A DNA stretch of 64,000 nucleotides, taken from positions 1 through 64,000 of the IMG/VR virus record IMGVR_UViG_3300043673_000084; one strand, 5' to 3'. The notes under the pieces were generated by a model that made no database searches, was not told the DNA's origin, and saw nothing but the letters and a program-made list of their open reading frames with translations. The stretch is from a virus. Of the stretch, positions 50,175-58,540 are shown in pieces. Both the position numbers and the translations under genes were made by a program. How positions within the stretch are numbered: position 1 is the first letter of the stretch; each line of letters opens with the position of its first letter.

Positions 50175-50549
50175 TCATGCTCTCTCAACCCACGGATAGA
50201 AATCTTCCATCGTCGGGTAAAATACATTGCGCAGCTTTGGAGGCTGAGTCAAAGCAGCCCGCATGCGAGCAATCAATTCCCTATCGGATTCCTCAGGAAC
50301 AACCAATTCGACATGTCCATAGGGACGCTCGTAAACCCCTGGCTTGCGCAGCGTGCAAGCCGAAGCTGTGACCAATATGCCCGCTGGCCGTATCTGATTG
50401 ACGTAGTCCAGCCACAAAGATGCGATCGACGGCTGCGCCCACCCTCCCGCCGGCGGCAGGAAAAACGTGCGCTTGGGGATCAATAACTCAGGGGCAATAA
50501 GCGCTGCGGCTGACGCACCAACCAGGGAGAGGAAATTGCGGCGGTTCAT
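50175..50549 (-). CDS. Tat-signal phage protein
   Basis: 124 aa from ATG 50549. The N-terminus MNRRNFLSLVGASAAALIAP is a twin-arginine export signal (RRNFL then hydrophobic). The mature part has FFLPPAGGWAQP and IRPAGILVTAS. Homologous small Tat-signal proteins occur in other phages; function unknown. Unusual in an integrase operon. Confidence 0.65.
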   Translation of the reverse strand: MNRRNFLSLVGASAAALIAPELLIPKRTFFLPPAGGWAQPSIASLWLDYVNQIRPAGILVTASACTLRKPGVYERPYGHVELVVPEESDRELIARMRAALTQPPKLRNVFYPTMEDFYPWVERA

Positions 50550-50773
50550 TGAAGCTCTTCCGGTCGCTCGCCAAGTGGCCATTGCACCCTTGGCTCAATC
50601 CTAACTCCGAGCACGTCCACCGGAATTGGGCCTCTGTAGATCAATGCCTGGTGCGCGTCATCCCAGAACAAAGTTTTGTTGTCGGCCATCTTCATAAGTT
50701 CGATGGCTGGATACACAACTCCTGTCAGAGAAGGCTTATCGGCAACCGCAATATAAAATTCGATCCCGTTCAT
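50546..50773 (-). CDS. hypothetical protein (75 aa)
   Basis: 75 aa from ATG 50773 (MNGIEFYIAVADKPSLTG). Beta-rich. ATGA-coupled on both sides. No family recognised. Confidence 0.5.
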   Translation of the reverse strand: MNGIEFYIAVADKPSLTGVVYPAIELMKMADNKTLFWDDAHQALIYRGPIPVDVLGVRIEPRVQWPLGERPEELQ

Positions 50774-51225
50774 GGTCCGTCCAGATCCTTGTCGGTCACC
50801 AGCCTCGATACGGTCACAGTCCCATCGTCGTGCATCTGCCCCATGCGGAACATTGCGGTCAGAATCCCGGGTCCGGCGTGCGTACTGTGGCCACTGTTGT
50901 AGAGAACGGTGTATCCACCGCCGAGTGTTTGAAACCAGCATGCATCGCCCTGGCTGACCAACCAGCGGCTGAAGTACTTGTGCATGCCGCGCGTGTCGGC
51001 CAGGGGAAGAGTGCAAGGCAAATCGGTGTACAGGACTTCCTGCAGTGCGGTCTGCTGGATCTTTTCAAAGTCGGCCGGATTGTGGCCAACCAGGTCAATG
51101 CGGACGAACACCAGGGCATAGTGATCGGCGGCGGCGCGCGCGTGCTCAAACAGAAGCAGGAACGCAACGGCAACAAGAAAGCTGAGATAGATTTTTAGGA
51201 AAGTTCGGAGAGCGCGATCTTTCAT
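50770..51225 (-). CDS. secreted hypothetical protein (151 aa)
   Basis: 151 aa with a clear Sec signal (FLKIYLSFLVAVAFLLLFEH then ARA). The mature part has one Cys pair (DLPCTLPL, GDACWFQTL). It is coupled to the integrase stop. Possibly periplasmic in the lysogen; no family recognised. Confidence 0.55.
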   Translation of the reverse strand: MKDRALRTFLKIYLSFLVAVAFLLLFEHARAAADHYALVFVRIDLVGHNPADFEKIQQTALQEVLYTDLPCTLPLADTRGMHKYFSRWLVSQGDACWFQTLGGGYTVLYNSGHSTHAGPGILTAMFRMGQMHDDGTVTVSRLVTDKDLDGP

Positions 51226-52217
51226 TTCTTCGCAACCAGGTGGCTGATATCCATGATGGTTGCCTCTTCAGGCTTGCGGCGGTAAACCCTCTGGGTGATC
51301 TCTGAATCGGAGTGCCCAGCCCGAATGCGTGCCGTCTCCAGATCTTCCGCATCGGACGTTGATTTTGCGCGGATGTCGTGAAACGTGAATGGAGTCTGAA
51401 TCAGCCCCAGCTTCATGGCCTTGTTCATGGCTCGCTTCCATTGCGTCTGGAATCCGTCGCGCGTGTAGCGCTTGCCTTGTCGATTCGCGATTACGTATTG
51501 GCGGACCTGGGGGCCCATGGCGAGAGCCGCCTGTACGGTTTCCTCGAGTGAACCTACGAACGGGTAATTGATCTTTTTCTTGGTCTTGCTTTGAATTATC
51601 TTCAGCTTGCCCGCTGCTACCTGCTTTCGGTCCAGGCTTAAGATGTCCTTCTGTCGTGCGGCAGTGATCAGTTCAATATCCATGGCGAACTTGACCATCG
51701 GCGATGCCACGCCGCGCACAGCAACGTATTCCTCGTCCTCTACGTATCGATCGCGCGGCTTGTTGAGAGGGAATCCGATCTTTAGAATCGGATTCTGTTT
51801 GATCACACCCTTTTTGCGCGCCCACGTCATCACAGCGGATAGGCCGCTGATGTTCTTGCGCGCGGTCCTTGTGCCCCCAAGCTTCTCAAAATAGTTCCAG
51901 GCGTGATGCGCCTCCAGATCCTTCGGCAGCATGTGGCCAAAGACCGGGCGCAATTGCTTGAATTCTTTCTTGCGCGCAATGATTGTGTCTGGTGCCTGCT
52001 TATGCAGGACCTCGACTTCGTAGCTGGTCATCAGCGCGCCGATGGTCTCTTTGCCGATGGTTTCATGGAATCCTGCGTAGCGCTTCAGAGCGTCGCTGTA
52101 GTCGGATCCCAGGGGGTGCCACTTGTTATTGCGGTCAACAAAATAGAACGCGCCATGCTTCTGGTACATGCGCCGCGGCAGGTGCTTATCTGTTTTTCTG
52201 GTTCGCCCCACCGCCAT
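51222..52217 (-). CDS. int: tyrosine-family integrase
   Basis: 331 aa. The catalytic set is visible: Arg188 (ITAARQKDIL), Lys211 or 213 (SKTKKKINYP), His280 and Arg283 (FTFHDIRAKS), His302 (RAGHSDSEI) and Tyr312 (QRVYRRKPEE). The N-terminal ~60 residues are a basic arm-binding domain, followed by a core-binding domain to ~150. It should recombine attP at 49.2 kb with the host tRNA-Arg(CCU) gene. The DUF4224 gene lies upstream, as in many phages. Confidence 0.95.
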   Translation of the reverse strand: MAVGRTRKTDKHLPRRMYQKHGAFYFVDRNNKWHPLGSDYSDALKRYAGFHETIGKETIGALMTSYEVEVLHKQAPDTIIARKKEFKQLRPVFGHMLPKDLEAHHAWNYFEKLGGTRTARKNISGLSAVMTWARKKGVIKQNPILKIGFPLNKPRDRYVEDEEYVAVRGVASPMVKFAMDIELITAARQKDILSLDRKQVAAGKLKIIQSKTKKKINYPFVGSLEETVQAALAMGPQVRQYVIANRQGKRYTRDGFQTQWKRAMNKAMKLGLIQTPFTFHDIRAKSTSDAEDLETARIRAGHSDSEITQRVYRRKPEEATIMDISHLVAKK

Positions 52218-52220
52218 AGC

Positions 52221-52436
52221 CTAGCCCACCTTGTCCAAAGCATCAAAGTTCGGTCCGGTCCTGGGTCTTTCGAACCCATTTATCTGGTCCCGGGTCACGC
52301 GCGGCCGCCCGGCGGCGTTCACGACATGGCGGATACCCCACTTCTGAAGGAATCTGATCTGGGCGGCCGGCTGGGTGTACCCGGTGTAATAGACCAGTTG
52401 CTCTTCGGTCAGGAGGAAGTCGTCGATGTCGCTCAT
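52221..52436 (-). CDS. DUF4224 excisionase-like protein
   Basis: 71 aa from ATG 52436. FLLTEEQLVYYTGYTQPAAQ, then FLQKWGIRHVVNAAGRPRV: DUF4224, a small winged-helix family routinely found just before phage integrases and suspected to be a recombination directionality factor. Four bases before int. Confidence 0.75.
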   Translation of the reverse strand: MSDIDDFLLTEEQLVYYTGYTQPAAQIRFLQKWGIRHVVNAAGRPRVTRDQINGFERPRTGPNFDALDKVG

Positions 52437-52645
52437 CGTAAAGCTACTTTCCACAGCGCCGGCCCAGTCTCGCCGTCGCGATGTTCCCAGCGAATCAACC
52501 CAGCCTCCTCCAATTGGCCCAGGTGCGTATAGACCGCAATCATCCAGATCCCGGTGATCTTGGATATGCTCCTGGTCAGCAGGCCTTCAGGGCTGCGATG
52601 TAGACACCAAAGAATGGCGCGCTGCTTTTCGCGGAACGATCTCAT
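52433..52645 (-). CDS. winged-helix DNA-binding protein (70 aa)
   Basis: 70 aa. LWCLHRSPEGLLTRSISKIT and TGIWMIAVYTHLGQLEEAGL form a winged helix of MarR/ArsR-like size. Coupled to the DUF4224 gene. Possible regulator of the integration genes. Confidence 0.6.
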   Translation of the reverse strand: MRSFREKQRAILWCLHRSPEGLLTRSISKITGIWMIAVYTHLGQLEEAGLIRWEHRDGETGPALWKVALR

Positions 52646-52646
52646 A

Positions 52647-52832
52647 TCAATTCACCTTCTGCGCGTGCTGCAAATTGCACTCGCACACTTCGACCACGGC
52701 CGGCTGAATCAGGTATTGGTCCTGGCCGCTATTGCATAGACCAGGGATGCTGCCCACGACAATGGCTTGTCGGCATGTGCCATTCGACATCAAGACCTCG
52801 ACGCGATCACCCGGCTTAAACTTTTGCTTCAC
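52647..52832 (-). CDS. small SH3-like hypothetical protein
   Basis: 61 aa, opening KFKPGDRVEVLMSNGTCRQA, a KOW/SH3-like start. No family recognised. Confidence 0.5.
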   Translation of the reverse strand: MKQKFKPGDRVEVLMSNGTCRQAIVVGSIPGLCNSGQDQYLIQPAVVEVCECNLQHAQKVN

Positions 52833-53040
52833 TATCAGCAGCCCTCAACTTTTCAATCGCCATGGATATCTCCACGGGCGTCATGTCCTTGATCCCAGCC
52901 TCGACAGCCGCATCGATCACGCGCTTGAGCAGATCCAGTTCATAGTCAAACGCGACGGACTGAGTCTTTTTCTTCTTTGCCCGGGTGACTCGCTCCCGGA
53001 CTGCGCGGCGCCTAACTCCCATGGCGGCACAACAACCCAT
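52816..53040 (-). CDS. hypothetical basic/helical protein (74 aa)
   Basis: 74 aa from ATG 53040 (GGGAG nine bases upstream; ATG 53022 also possible). Very basic N-terminus (RRRAVRERVTRAKKKKTQ), then a helix. No family recognised. Confidence 0.45.
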   Translation of the reverse strand: MGCCAAMGVRRRAVRERVTRAKKKKTQSVAFDYELDLLKRVIDAAVEAGIKDMTPVEISMAIEKLRAADSEAKV

Positions 53041-53257
53041 CTCTGGAATCTCCCATCATCACAGCCAGGTTTTCGCAGATATCGCCGTTCCGCATAATGA
53101 ATGTCTTCACTTGAGTCAGCGGTGGCCCTTCGCCAGATAAATGCGGAATGAACCATGAGCCATCTGGATAGCGTATGGTCTTCGGCTCAGTCGCGGCAGC
53201 GTGATCGCACGCCTCAATGAGGCAAACCAGGATCAGAAAGAATGACCAGGCTTTCAT
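53012..53257 (-). CDS. small secreted protein (81 aa)
   Basis: 81 aa with signal peptide (WSFFLILVCLIEACDHAAA). IEAC resembles a weak lipobox, so either a lipoprotein or a cleaved periplasmic protein. Two Cys in the mature part. No family recognised. Confidence 0.5.
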   Translation of the reverse strand: MKAWSFFLILVCLIEACDHAAATEPKTIRYPDGSWFIPHLSGEGPPLTQVKTFIMRNGDICENLAVMMGDSRDGLLCRHGS

Positions 53258-53265
53258 GATCTATT

Positions 53266-53517
53266 TTATTTTCCTTTGGAATCAGACTTTGAGTGTGTTC
53301 GTATCCAGCCTCGAATGTGCCAGCGGCACAGCCCCTTGCTCTCAAGCCGCTTCAGGATTCGAGACGCTGCTGCGCCTGCCCCTTGCGCTTTCATTGAGTG
53401 ATCCGGCCATATCACGTCGGCGACCTGGGACGCATAGACAGGCCGCGCCGAAAGGAAATCCAAGGCGCGAGATTCGGCTGAAGCCGCTGTTACGCGCTGC
53501 GCAGGCTTGAGCTTCAT
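53266..53517 (-). CDS. winged-helix hypothetical protein (83 aa)
   Basis: 83 aa from ATG 53517. AESRALDFLSARPVYASQVA, then AASRILKRLESKGL: winged-helix pattern with DNA-recognition helix. Coupled to the truncated helicase gene by ATGA. Confidence 0.55.
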   Translation of the reverse strand: MKLKPAQRVTAASAESRALDFLSARPVYASQVADVIWPDHSMKAQGAGAAASRILKRLESKGLCRWHIRGWIRTHSKSDSKGK

Positions 53518-53900
53518 TCGCGCACCGTCTCGTAATTGGTAAGATAAACGCCGGTTTCGCCGGCTTCCTCGATCGATCGTATGAACTTCGGCGGTTCCGG
53601 CCAACGGAGAATCTCGACCGCGTCTCGACGGAACTCTTGACGGACACCAAGCGGCAGAACGATCAGGCCACGGCCCGCAGCGCGCTCCGCGGCGATCCTC
53701 ACCGTCTCAAGCTGGATAACGCTCTTGCCGAGACCAAAGGATGCGAACAGGGCCCGGCAACCGCCGGTCAACATCCATGGAACAATCGCCCCCTGGTGCG
53801 GCAGCAGATACGGATTGATGTCCGCGGCGGTAACCTCAAACCCTGTGCTGCCGGCGAACGGCACCTTGCGCCCGAGGAATTGGCGGTATGCGTCGTTCAT
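53514..53900 (-). CDS. truncated SNF2/DEAD-type helicase, N-terminal part only
   Basis: 128 aa. DINPYLLPHQGAIVPWMLTG, then ALFASFGLGKSVIQLE (motif I, residues ~54-60), then LIVLPLGVRQEFRRDAVEIL and VYLTNYETVRE is the first recA-like domain of a phage helicase whose full-length relatives run to roughly 450 aa. The frame stops straight after YETVRE; motif II and the second domain are missing. The stop makes a clean ATGA overlap with the next gene, so it may be stably truncated. Confidence 0.65.
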   Translation of the reverse strand: MNDAYRQFLGRKVPFAGSTGFEVTAADINPYLLPHQGAIVPWMLTGGCRALFASFGLGKSVIQLETVRIAAERAAGRGLIVLPLGVRQEFRRDAVEILRWPEPPKFIRSIEEAGETGVYLTNYETVRE

Positions 53901-54379
53901 GCGACCTCAAGCCCAAGCTGGGGGGGGTAGGGCTGAGGCATGTCGTCCGGAAGCATCTGAAACGCCCACAGGCCGCCCTTGGTGAAGCCGACATGGGTGA
54001 AGCCAGCGCGGCGGTAGCATCGGCCAGGGTCGCGTTTGCGCCGCGTCTTTTCCGCATCAACGAAAGTCACCAGACCGAGCGCCGGCACGGCGGGCCATAC
54101 GTTGCGCGTCGCTGAGACTGCGTCGCGGATCAATTCAGATGAGAGCCCTGCGCCCTCGTTGCGAAACAGGCTGTTTACCCACGCGCCTGGCCATGCGTGC
54201 TTGACGAATTGACCGAAGGGCCACGACGTTACCCAAAGCGCGCGCCGGCAATCGGTTTTGAACACGACGCAGCGTCCAGGCGGCACGAACTGCGGGCTGC
54301 CCACCTTGCGCCGGTTGTAATGCCGATCGGCCAGCGGCAGGGCTTCCTCGTCAAAGCGATGCGAAATCGTCCACTTCAT
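53897..54379 (-). CDS. conserved phage protein, GNAT-like features
   Basis: 160 aa from ATG 54379. ALPLADRHYNRRKVGSPQF, VVFKTDCRRALWVTSWPFGQ and GRCYRRAGFTHVGFTKGGLW; the last resembles the C-terminal part of GNAT acetyltransferases. Family is frequent in phages without a known role. Confidence 0.55.
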   Translation of the reverse strand: MKWTISHRFDEEALPLADRHYNRRKVGSPQFVPPGRCVVFKTDCRRALWVTSWPFGQFVKHAWPGAWVNSLFRNEGAGLSSELIRDAVSATRNVWPAVPALGLVTFVDAEKTRRKRDPGRCYRRAGFTHVGFTKGGLWAFQMLPDDMPQPYPPQLGLEVA

Positions 54380-54519
54380 GCGCCTTCCGCGTCCTCGACC
54401 GCCTCGAGGCATTCATCCCATTCTTCGTCCGTCGTCTGCGGCACGGAGTGCGACTCGCAATATTCCGGATCGCAGCGGCGCATGATGTCGGCGACGCGCT
54501 TAAGCAGCTCAGCGCTCAT
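54376..54519 (-). CDS. small hypothetical protein (47 aa)
   Basis: 47 aa from ATG 54519; acidic C-terminus (EEWDECLEAVEDAEGA). Retained because both ends are ATGA-coupled. No family recognised. Confidence 0.45.
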   Translation of the reverse strand: MSAELLKRVADIMRRCDPEYCESHSVPQTTDEEWDECLEAVEDAEGA

Positions 54520-54740
54520 GCCGGCACCGGCGATCGCAGCCAATTCGAAAGCGCTGCATCTACCGCTGGCGCTCCAACGCGATCCCGCGTCGGATGCGCA
54601 TGCAATTGACGATCGAGCGGGATGCCGTAGCGGATTCGCGATGTCAGGCAGGCATGCGACAGACCCAGTTCGGCCGACCATTGCTTTAGGGTCTGGTTGC
54701 GACCGTTGCACTCATAGAGTTTTGGCTTTGGTCCGTTCAT
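54516..54740 (-). CDS. small helix-turn-helix protein (74 aa)
   Basis: 74 aa. LKQWSAELGLSHACLTSRIR is a helix-turn-helix of the kind linked to HNH nucleases and AP2-type proteins. Regulator or remnant. Coupled both sides. Confidence 0.55.
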   Translation of the reverse strand: MNGPKPKLYECNGRNQTLKQWSAELGLSHACLTSRIRYGIPLDRQLHAHPTRDRVGAPAVDAALSNWLRSPVPA

Positions 54741-54958
54741 ACCTCTGGCTCCGTATAGACCATGTTCGCCACCACGCGCGCGATCGTCGGCTGCGTGACG
54801 CCGTAATCGAGCGCCAACTCCAACTGCGTCGCCTCGCGGCGGAAATACCGGCGGCGAATCTCACGCGCCTTTTTCAAGTTGAGCCGGCGCGGCTTGCGAA
54901 ATACCAGCCCGTCGCGACTGCGCGATCGGTAGCTAAAATCAGGGACCGGGCGAGGCAT
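54737..54958 (-). CDS. small helix-turn-helix protein (73 aa)
   Basis: 73 aa. ATQLELALDYGVTQPTIARV is a resolvase/HNH-associated helix-turn-helix; the N-terminus is basic. Shares one base with the methyltransferase stop (TAATG). Confidence 0.55.
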   Translation of the reverse strand: MPRPVPDFSYRSRSRDGLVFRKPRRLNLKKAREIRRRYFRREATQLELALDYGVTQPTIARVVANMVYTEPEV

Positions 54959-56451
54959 TAGGCGACCTCTGCGACGGCGGCCTGCTCAACCACATTTGCG
55001 CGAACCAGGGCCTTGGCCTCGACAGGCGAAACCGAATTGCCGCACATATTGACCTGGGCGGTCTTGGTGAGCGGCTTGCCGTTGTACTCCGGGTCGATGA
55101 TGTAGTCGTCATCGAATGACTGAGCCCTGAAAAGTTCGCGGGGTTGCAGCATTCGCATGCCAATGTCGACGATGCGATACGACTCCCCATGGACGGTAAC
55201 GAGGCCAAAGCGATCTTTTGTCGTTACGGTCCCGAGAGGCGAACCGAGTCGCGGGTCCTGTTCAGTGCCATAGTATTTCAGCAAGAAGGCACGGACCTCG
55301 CCGTAGTGCGTCCCGCTGGCTTGAATCGTGTGAATCGGCGCATCAACGGGCTGGCCATCCCGGCATGTTCCCTTGAGCTTGATCAGGTGCGATGTCACCA
55401 GCGCGTGATGATCCTGCGTCGTGATCGTATGCATCGGCTGCATCATCGGTGCGCCGTCGTTTTCGTGACCACCGTAGTGGCGGGCAAGGAAGGCGGCTAC
55501 AAGCGCCCCTTGGCTCCCCGCGGCGGTGACCGTCGGATAGGGGGCCGAGATATTTCGCACGCGCGGCGCCTGCCCTGAGCGCTCGCCGTTGCGGGTGTTG
55601 ATCAGCGTCGGCGCAATCAGTGCGAGCTCGCCGCGGTGCGCGCCCGTGATGGTCGGCAAAGGACTGTCGATTGATTGACCGCGGAATCCGCCCTGGTGAG
55701 TCAGGGGTACGATAAATGGCTTCGGATTGTTGACCACGTAGCGCATGATACCGCGCGCGATTCGGCGCAACGTCGCGTCCACCAGCGGTTTGGAACGCTC
55801 GAATATCGACGGACAGGGGATTGACCAGTCAATGCACTCGGCAGCAGTGCGATACGGAAGCAGCCCTGGGCCATGCGTTTCCTGTGGCCATATGATCGGT
55901 CTTCCATCGCAGCGAGCGATGATGAATAGGCGTCGGCGCGTCGTCGGGGCGCCGTAGTCGCACGCGCTCATCTCGCGCATGTCGACGCGGTATCCTAAGT
56001 TCTCGAGCATCCTGTGCCAGCGGCGGAATGTGAATCCCTTGCGCATCGGGCACGGACTGCCGTCCTCGAGTAGCGGGCCCCAGGTCGCGAACTCGCTGAC
56101 GTTCTCCAGCATGATCACGCGCGGCCGCACCGCCTTGGCCCACCGAATGACGATCCAGGCCAGCCCACGGACGCGCTTTGAGACAGGCTTACCGCCTTTG
56201 GCGCGCGAGAAGTGCTTACAGTCTGGGCTGAACCACGCGAGCCCTACGGGCTTTCCTCCAGTGACCTCCAGTGGGTCTACCTGCCAGACATCCTCGCAGT
56301 AATGCTTCGTGCGCGGATGGTTTGCGGCATGCATCGCAATGGCTTCACGGTCGTGGTTGATCGCGAAGTCGATTGGGCGGCCCAGCGCGGCTTCAATCCC
56401 AAAACTTGCTCCGCCGCCACCGGCAAAATTATCGACAGTCAGTTCAATCAC
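54958..56451 (-). CDS. C5 cytosine DNA methyltransferase
   Basis: 497 aa. Motif I NFAGGGGASFGIEAA, motif IV AWFSPDCKHFSRA with catalytic Cys, motif VI IMLENVSEFA, motif VIII TRRRLFIIARC, then a long target-recognition region and motif X GNSVSP. The two PTITGAH / PTVTAAG-type repeats in the middle mark the phage subgroup of Dcm-like enzymes. No cognate restriction enzyme is nearby, so self-protection against host restriction is the likely use. Confidence 0.92.
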   Translation of the reverse strand: MIELTVDNFAGGGGASFGIEAALGRPIDFAINHDREAIAMHAANHPRTKHYCEDVWQVDPLEVTGGKPVGLAWFSPDCKHFSRAKGGKPVSKRVRGLAWIVIRWAKAVRPRVIMLENVSEFATWGPLLEDGSPCPMRKGFTFRRWHRMLENLGYRVDMREMSACDYGAPTTRRRLFIIARCDGRPIIWPQETHGPGLLPYRTAAECIDWSIPCPSIFERSKPLVDATLRRIARGIMRYVVNNPKPFIVPLTHQGGFRGQSIDSPLPTITGAHRGELALIAPTLINTRNGERSGQAPRVRNISAPYPTVTAAGSQGALVAAFLARHYGGHENDGAPMMQPMHTITTQDHHALVTSHLIKLKGTCRDGQPVDAPIHTIQASGTHYGEVRAFLLKYYGTEQDPRLGSPLGTVTTKDRFGLVTVHGESYRIVDIGMRMLQPRELFRAQSFDDDYIIDPEYNGKPLTKTAQVNMCGNSVSPVEAKALVRANVVEQAAVAEVA

Positions 56452-56783
56452 GTTTTTCTGTATTCCCTTAAAGCGTGTGCATGCGTCTTCGGGCTAGAAG
56501 CCAGACGCATATCGCCGGTCAATTCAATCAATCCCTGTTTCAGCCAGCGCTTGATCAGGCTAGCGGCCTGGCCTGACCAGGCGTTGTGATGGTGCGGCTC
56601 GCCCAGTCCGCAATGCTTGGCCACCATTCGCAAGGTCTCCCCAGTGAATGTGTGACCGGACGGCCGCCGGCCAAACCAGGACTGGACGTGAAGCTGGTAC
56701 GCTTCTTTCCAGTCGGACGGCTCGAATTCCAGCACCTGCTGGATTCCTGCGTCTCTCAAGGCTTGGCCGGCGGTAACTCCCAT
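56448..56783 (-). CDS. conserved phage hypothetical protein (111 aa)
   Basis: 111 aa, ATGA-coupled to the methyltransferase. EFEPSDWKEAYQLHVQSWFG, FTGETLRMVAKHCGLGEPHH and NAWSGQAASLIKRWLKQGLI form a conserved small phage family, likely helix-turn-helix-like. Function unknown. Confidence 0.6.
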   Translation of the reverse strand: MGVTAGQALRDAGIQQVLEFEPSDWKEAYQLHVQSWFGRRPSGHTFTGETLRMVAKHCGLGEPHHHNAWSGQAASLIKRWLKQGLIELTGDMRLASSPKTHAHALREYRKT

Positions 56784-56786
56784 GGA

Positions 56787-57605
56787 CTAGAACCGGCGTC
56801 CGGCGTACAGCTTGACGTCGGGTGCACCCTTGCGGATCTCGTCGGTGACGACCTTTACCGCAGCATTCCAGACTTCCAACGGGCGGATCAACTGATAGCC
56901 CATCTTCAGTTTCCCTTCCTCCATGCGGTAGCGGAAACGCGCCTCCAGCGCTTGCGGTGAGCCATCTACAAAGACAGGCATCTTCAGCGTGAAGCTTTGC
57001 GGAATGAGCAAGTCGCCGGCCTTCGTCTGGCCCTTGACCACTTCCTCGTATCTGAAATTGACCTGACCGTTGTCCAGGCGCACTTCGCTTTGGAATTCAG
57101 CGGACTTGTGGATCTGCAATTGCAGGGCAACTTCCATGAACACCGCGCCGGGCGGGGAAACGATTTCCTTCAGATTCGTCTCGAGGAACGCGGCAAAAGC
57201 GACTTGCTCAAACCATTGTCCGTCTTTTTCGGTCCACGCTTTCCACTGCTCAGACTTCGGGCAGTTGTAAACGGCAAGGTGGTCCTGGGTTCCACGGCCG
57301 CCGGCATTCTCAGACCCGTGATAGTCCAGGACGGTTTCGTACTGGGCAGTCGGTTCATTGGCAAAAATCGTGGATTCATCGCTCTTGAATCGATTCACGT
57401 ATTCGACGTAGGAGGGAACATTGAGCAGTTCCACGCGCTGCTTTATGCGGTCAGGCGGCGGGAGAAACTTCGAAAGGTCCTCAACCTTCATGCCTTCAGG
57501 GATGATCCCGAACTTCTTTTCAGGAACTTGACCCTCCATGCCGACGTCCACGATGTGCGGCGTCCGGGTTGTATCGACAATTTTCTGAATCGTATCGGCG
57601 TCCAT
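56787..57605 (-). CDS. DUF2303 family protein
   Basis: 272 aa. PEGMKVEDLSKFLPPPDRIK, TVLDYHGSENAGG, WTEKDGQWFEQVAFAAFLE and RPLEVWNAAVKVVTDEIRKG match DUF2303 (YfdQ-like), always in phage recombination/early regions. Role unknown. Confidence 0.88.
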   Translation of the reverse strand: MDADTIQKIVDTTRTPHIVDVGMEGQVPEKKFGIIPEGMKVEDLSKFLPPPDRIKQRVELLNVPSYVEYVNRFKSDESTIFANEPTAQYETVLDYHGSENAGGRGTQDHLAVYNCPKSEQWKAWTEKDGQWFEQVAFAAFLETNLKEIVSPPGAVFMEVALQLQIHKSAEFQSEVRLDNGQVNFRYEEVVKGQTKAGDLLIPQSFTLKMPVFVDGSPQALEARFRYRMEEGKLKMGYQLIRPLEVWNAAVKVVTDEIRKGAPDVKLYAGRRF

Positions 57606-57953
57606 TTACGCTGCGCTCCCTTCAACCATGATTTCGCCAGTGGATTTATCGACTGCGCCGAAGGGCAGTTGACTCTGCGCAGGGTCTTGGCGTGACAACC
57701 CATTGTCAGCAGTCGGGTAGAAGACGGTATCGCCACGATCCAGTTTCGGGATCTTCGTGTCGATGTCGTCTTCAATGGTGACGTATGTCACCACGCCACT
57801 TTTGGGCGGCTTGATTTTCAGCTTCAGCGTGAGAGTCGCCGGCTTGCCGGTTGACTTCACCGCCACCAGGGCCTTGGCGAGCTCATCGCCCAGGTCTTCC
57901 AGAGTGCGCCCCATGCGCAGATCCCGGAGGGTTTCAAAAAAGGGTCGTGCCAT
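57606..57953 (-). CDS. DUF2303-partner protein (115 aa)
   Basis: 115 aa. KPATLTLKLKIKPPKSGVV and GDTVFYPTADNGLSRQDP; this small beta-rich protein regularly precedes DUF2303 genes. Ends next to the DUF2303 start. Confidence 0.6.
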   Translation of the reverse strand: MARPFFETLRDLRMGRTLEDLGDELAKALVAVKSTGKPATLTLKLKIKPPKSGVVTYVTIEDDIDTKIPKLDRGDTVFYPTADNGLSRQDPAQSQLPFGAVDKSTGEIMVEGSAA

Positions 57954-58223
57954 TCAAATCTCCTGTTTATCGTCTGTGGGCGCGGCGGCTTCGACCACCG
58001 CAGTTTCGTTTGGACAGTTATTGCACCATTCGCCGGATGGCTCGCCATGCGGGCAAAGATTCGCGGCATCTTCAATGTGCAGCTTCGGCATGCATTGATA
58101 TGTGCTGGCGGCATTTACCACCGCGGCGACTCGTCCGAGACACAACACTTCTTCATCGCTCAATTCCATGACGAGTTGTGTTTTGTCGTCGCATCCTTGC
58201 AGTCGAATCAGGTGTTTTTTCAT
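57954..58223 (-). CDS. hypothetical protein (89 aa)
   Basis: 89 aa. C-terminal Cys pairs (CPHGEPSGEWCNNCP) suggest a zinc site. ATGA-coupled to the DUF1364 gene. No family recognised. Confidence 0.55.
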   Translation of the reverse strand: MKKHLIRLQGCDDKTQLVMELSDEEVLCLGRVAAVVNAASTYQCMPKLHIEDAANLCPHGEPSGEWCNNCPNETAVVEAAAPTDDKQEI

Positions 58224-58540
58224 GCAGCTTCAACTCCACGCTTCAGCGCTCCAATCTTTCCCATGCCAATCAGGACGGTCCATGTTTCAAGGCATCCTTC
58301 GGCGTGGGCAAAGCGAATTTGTTCTTTGGTGTAGCCCTCAAGATTCGCGCGGCCGTCGACAACCTCGTGGCAACAGAAGCACGCAAAGGCAACAATCAGG
58401 TCGTGCGGCTTGAGCGCCATTCCGGCGCCGAGTCTCAAGCTGCGGTAGTGCGCGGGCACCGTGGTTCTCGGGTCGAAATTGCAGCACGGCAGGCGGATAG
58501 TGCAGCGCTGGCCTCGAGCGAGATTGGTAAGCCAACTCAT
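58220..58540 (-). CDS. DUF1364 phage nuclease-like protein
   Basis: 106 aa from ATG 58540. MSWLTNLARGQRCTIRLPCC, then AGMALKPHDLIVAFACFCCH: DUF1364 of lambdoid and related phages, a Cys/His protein proposed to be an HNH-type nuclease in recombination. The ATG overlaps the RT stop (ATGA 58537-58540), so the DGR is built into the phage operon. Confidence 0.8.
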   Translation of the reverse strand: MSWLTNLARGQRCTIRLPCCNFDPRTTVPAHYRSLRLGAGMALKPHDLIVAFACFCCHEVVDGRANLEGYTKEQIRFAHAEGCLETWTVLIGMGKIGALKRGVEAA

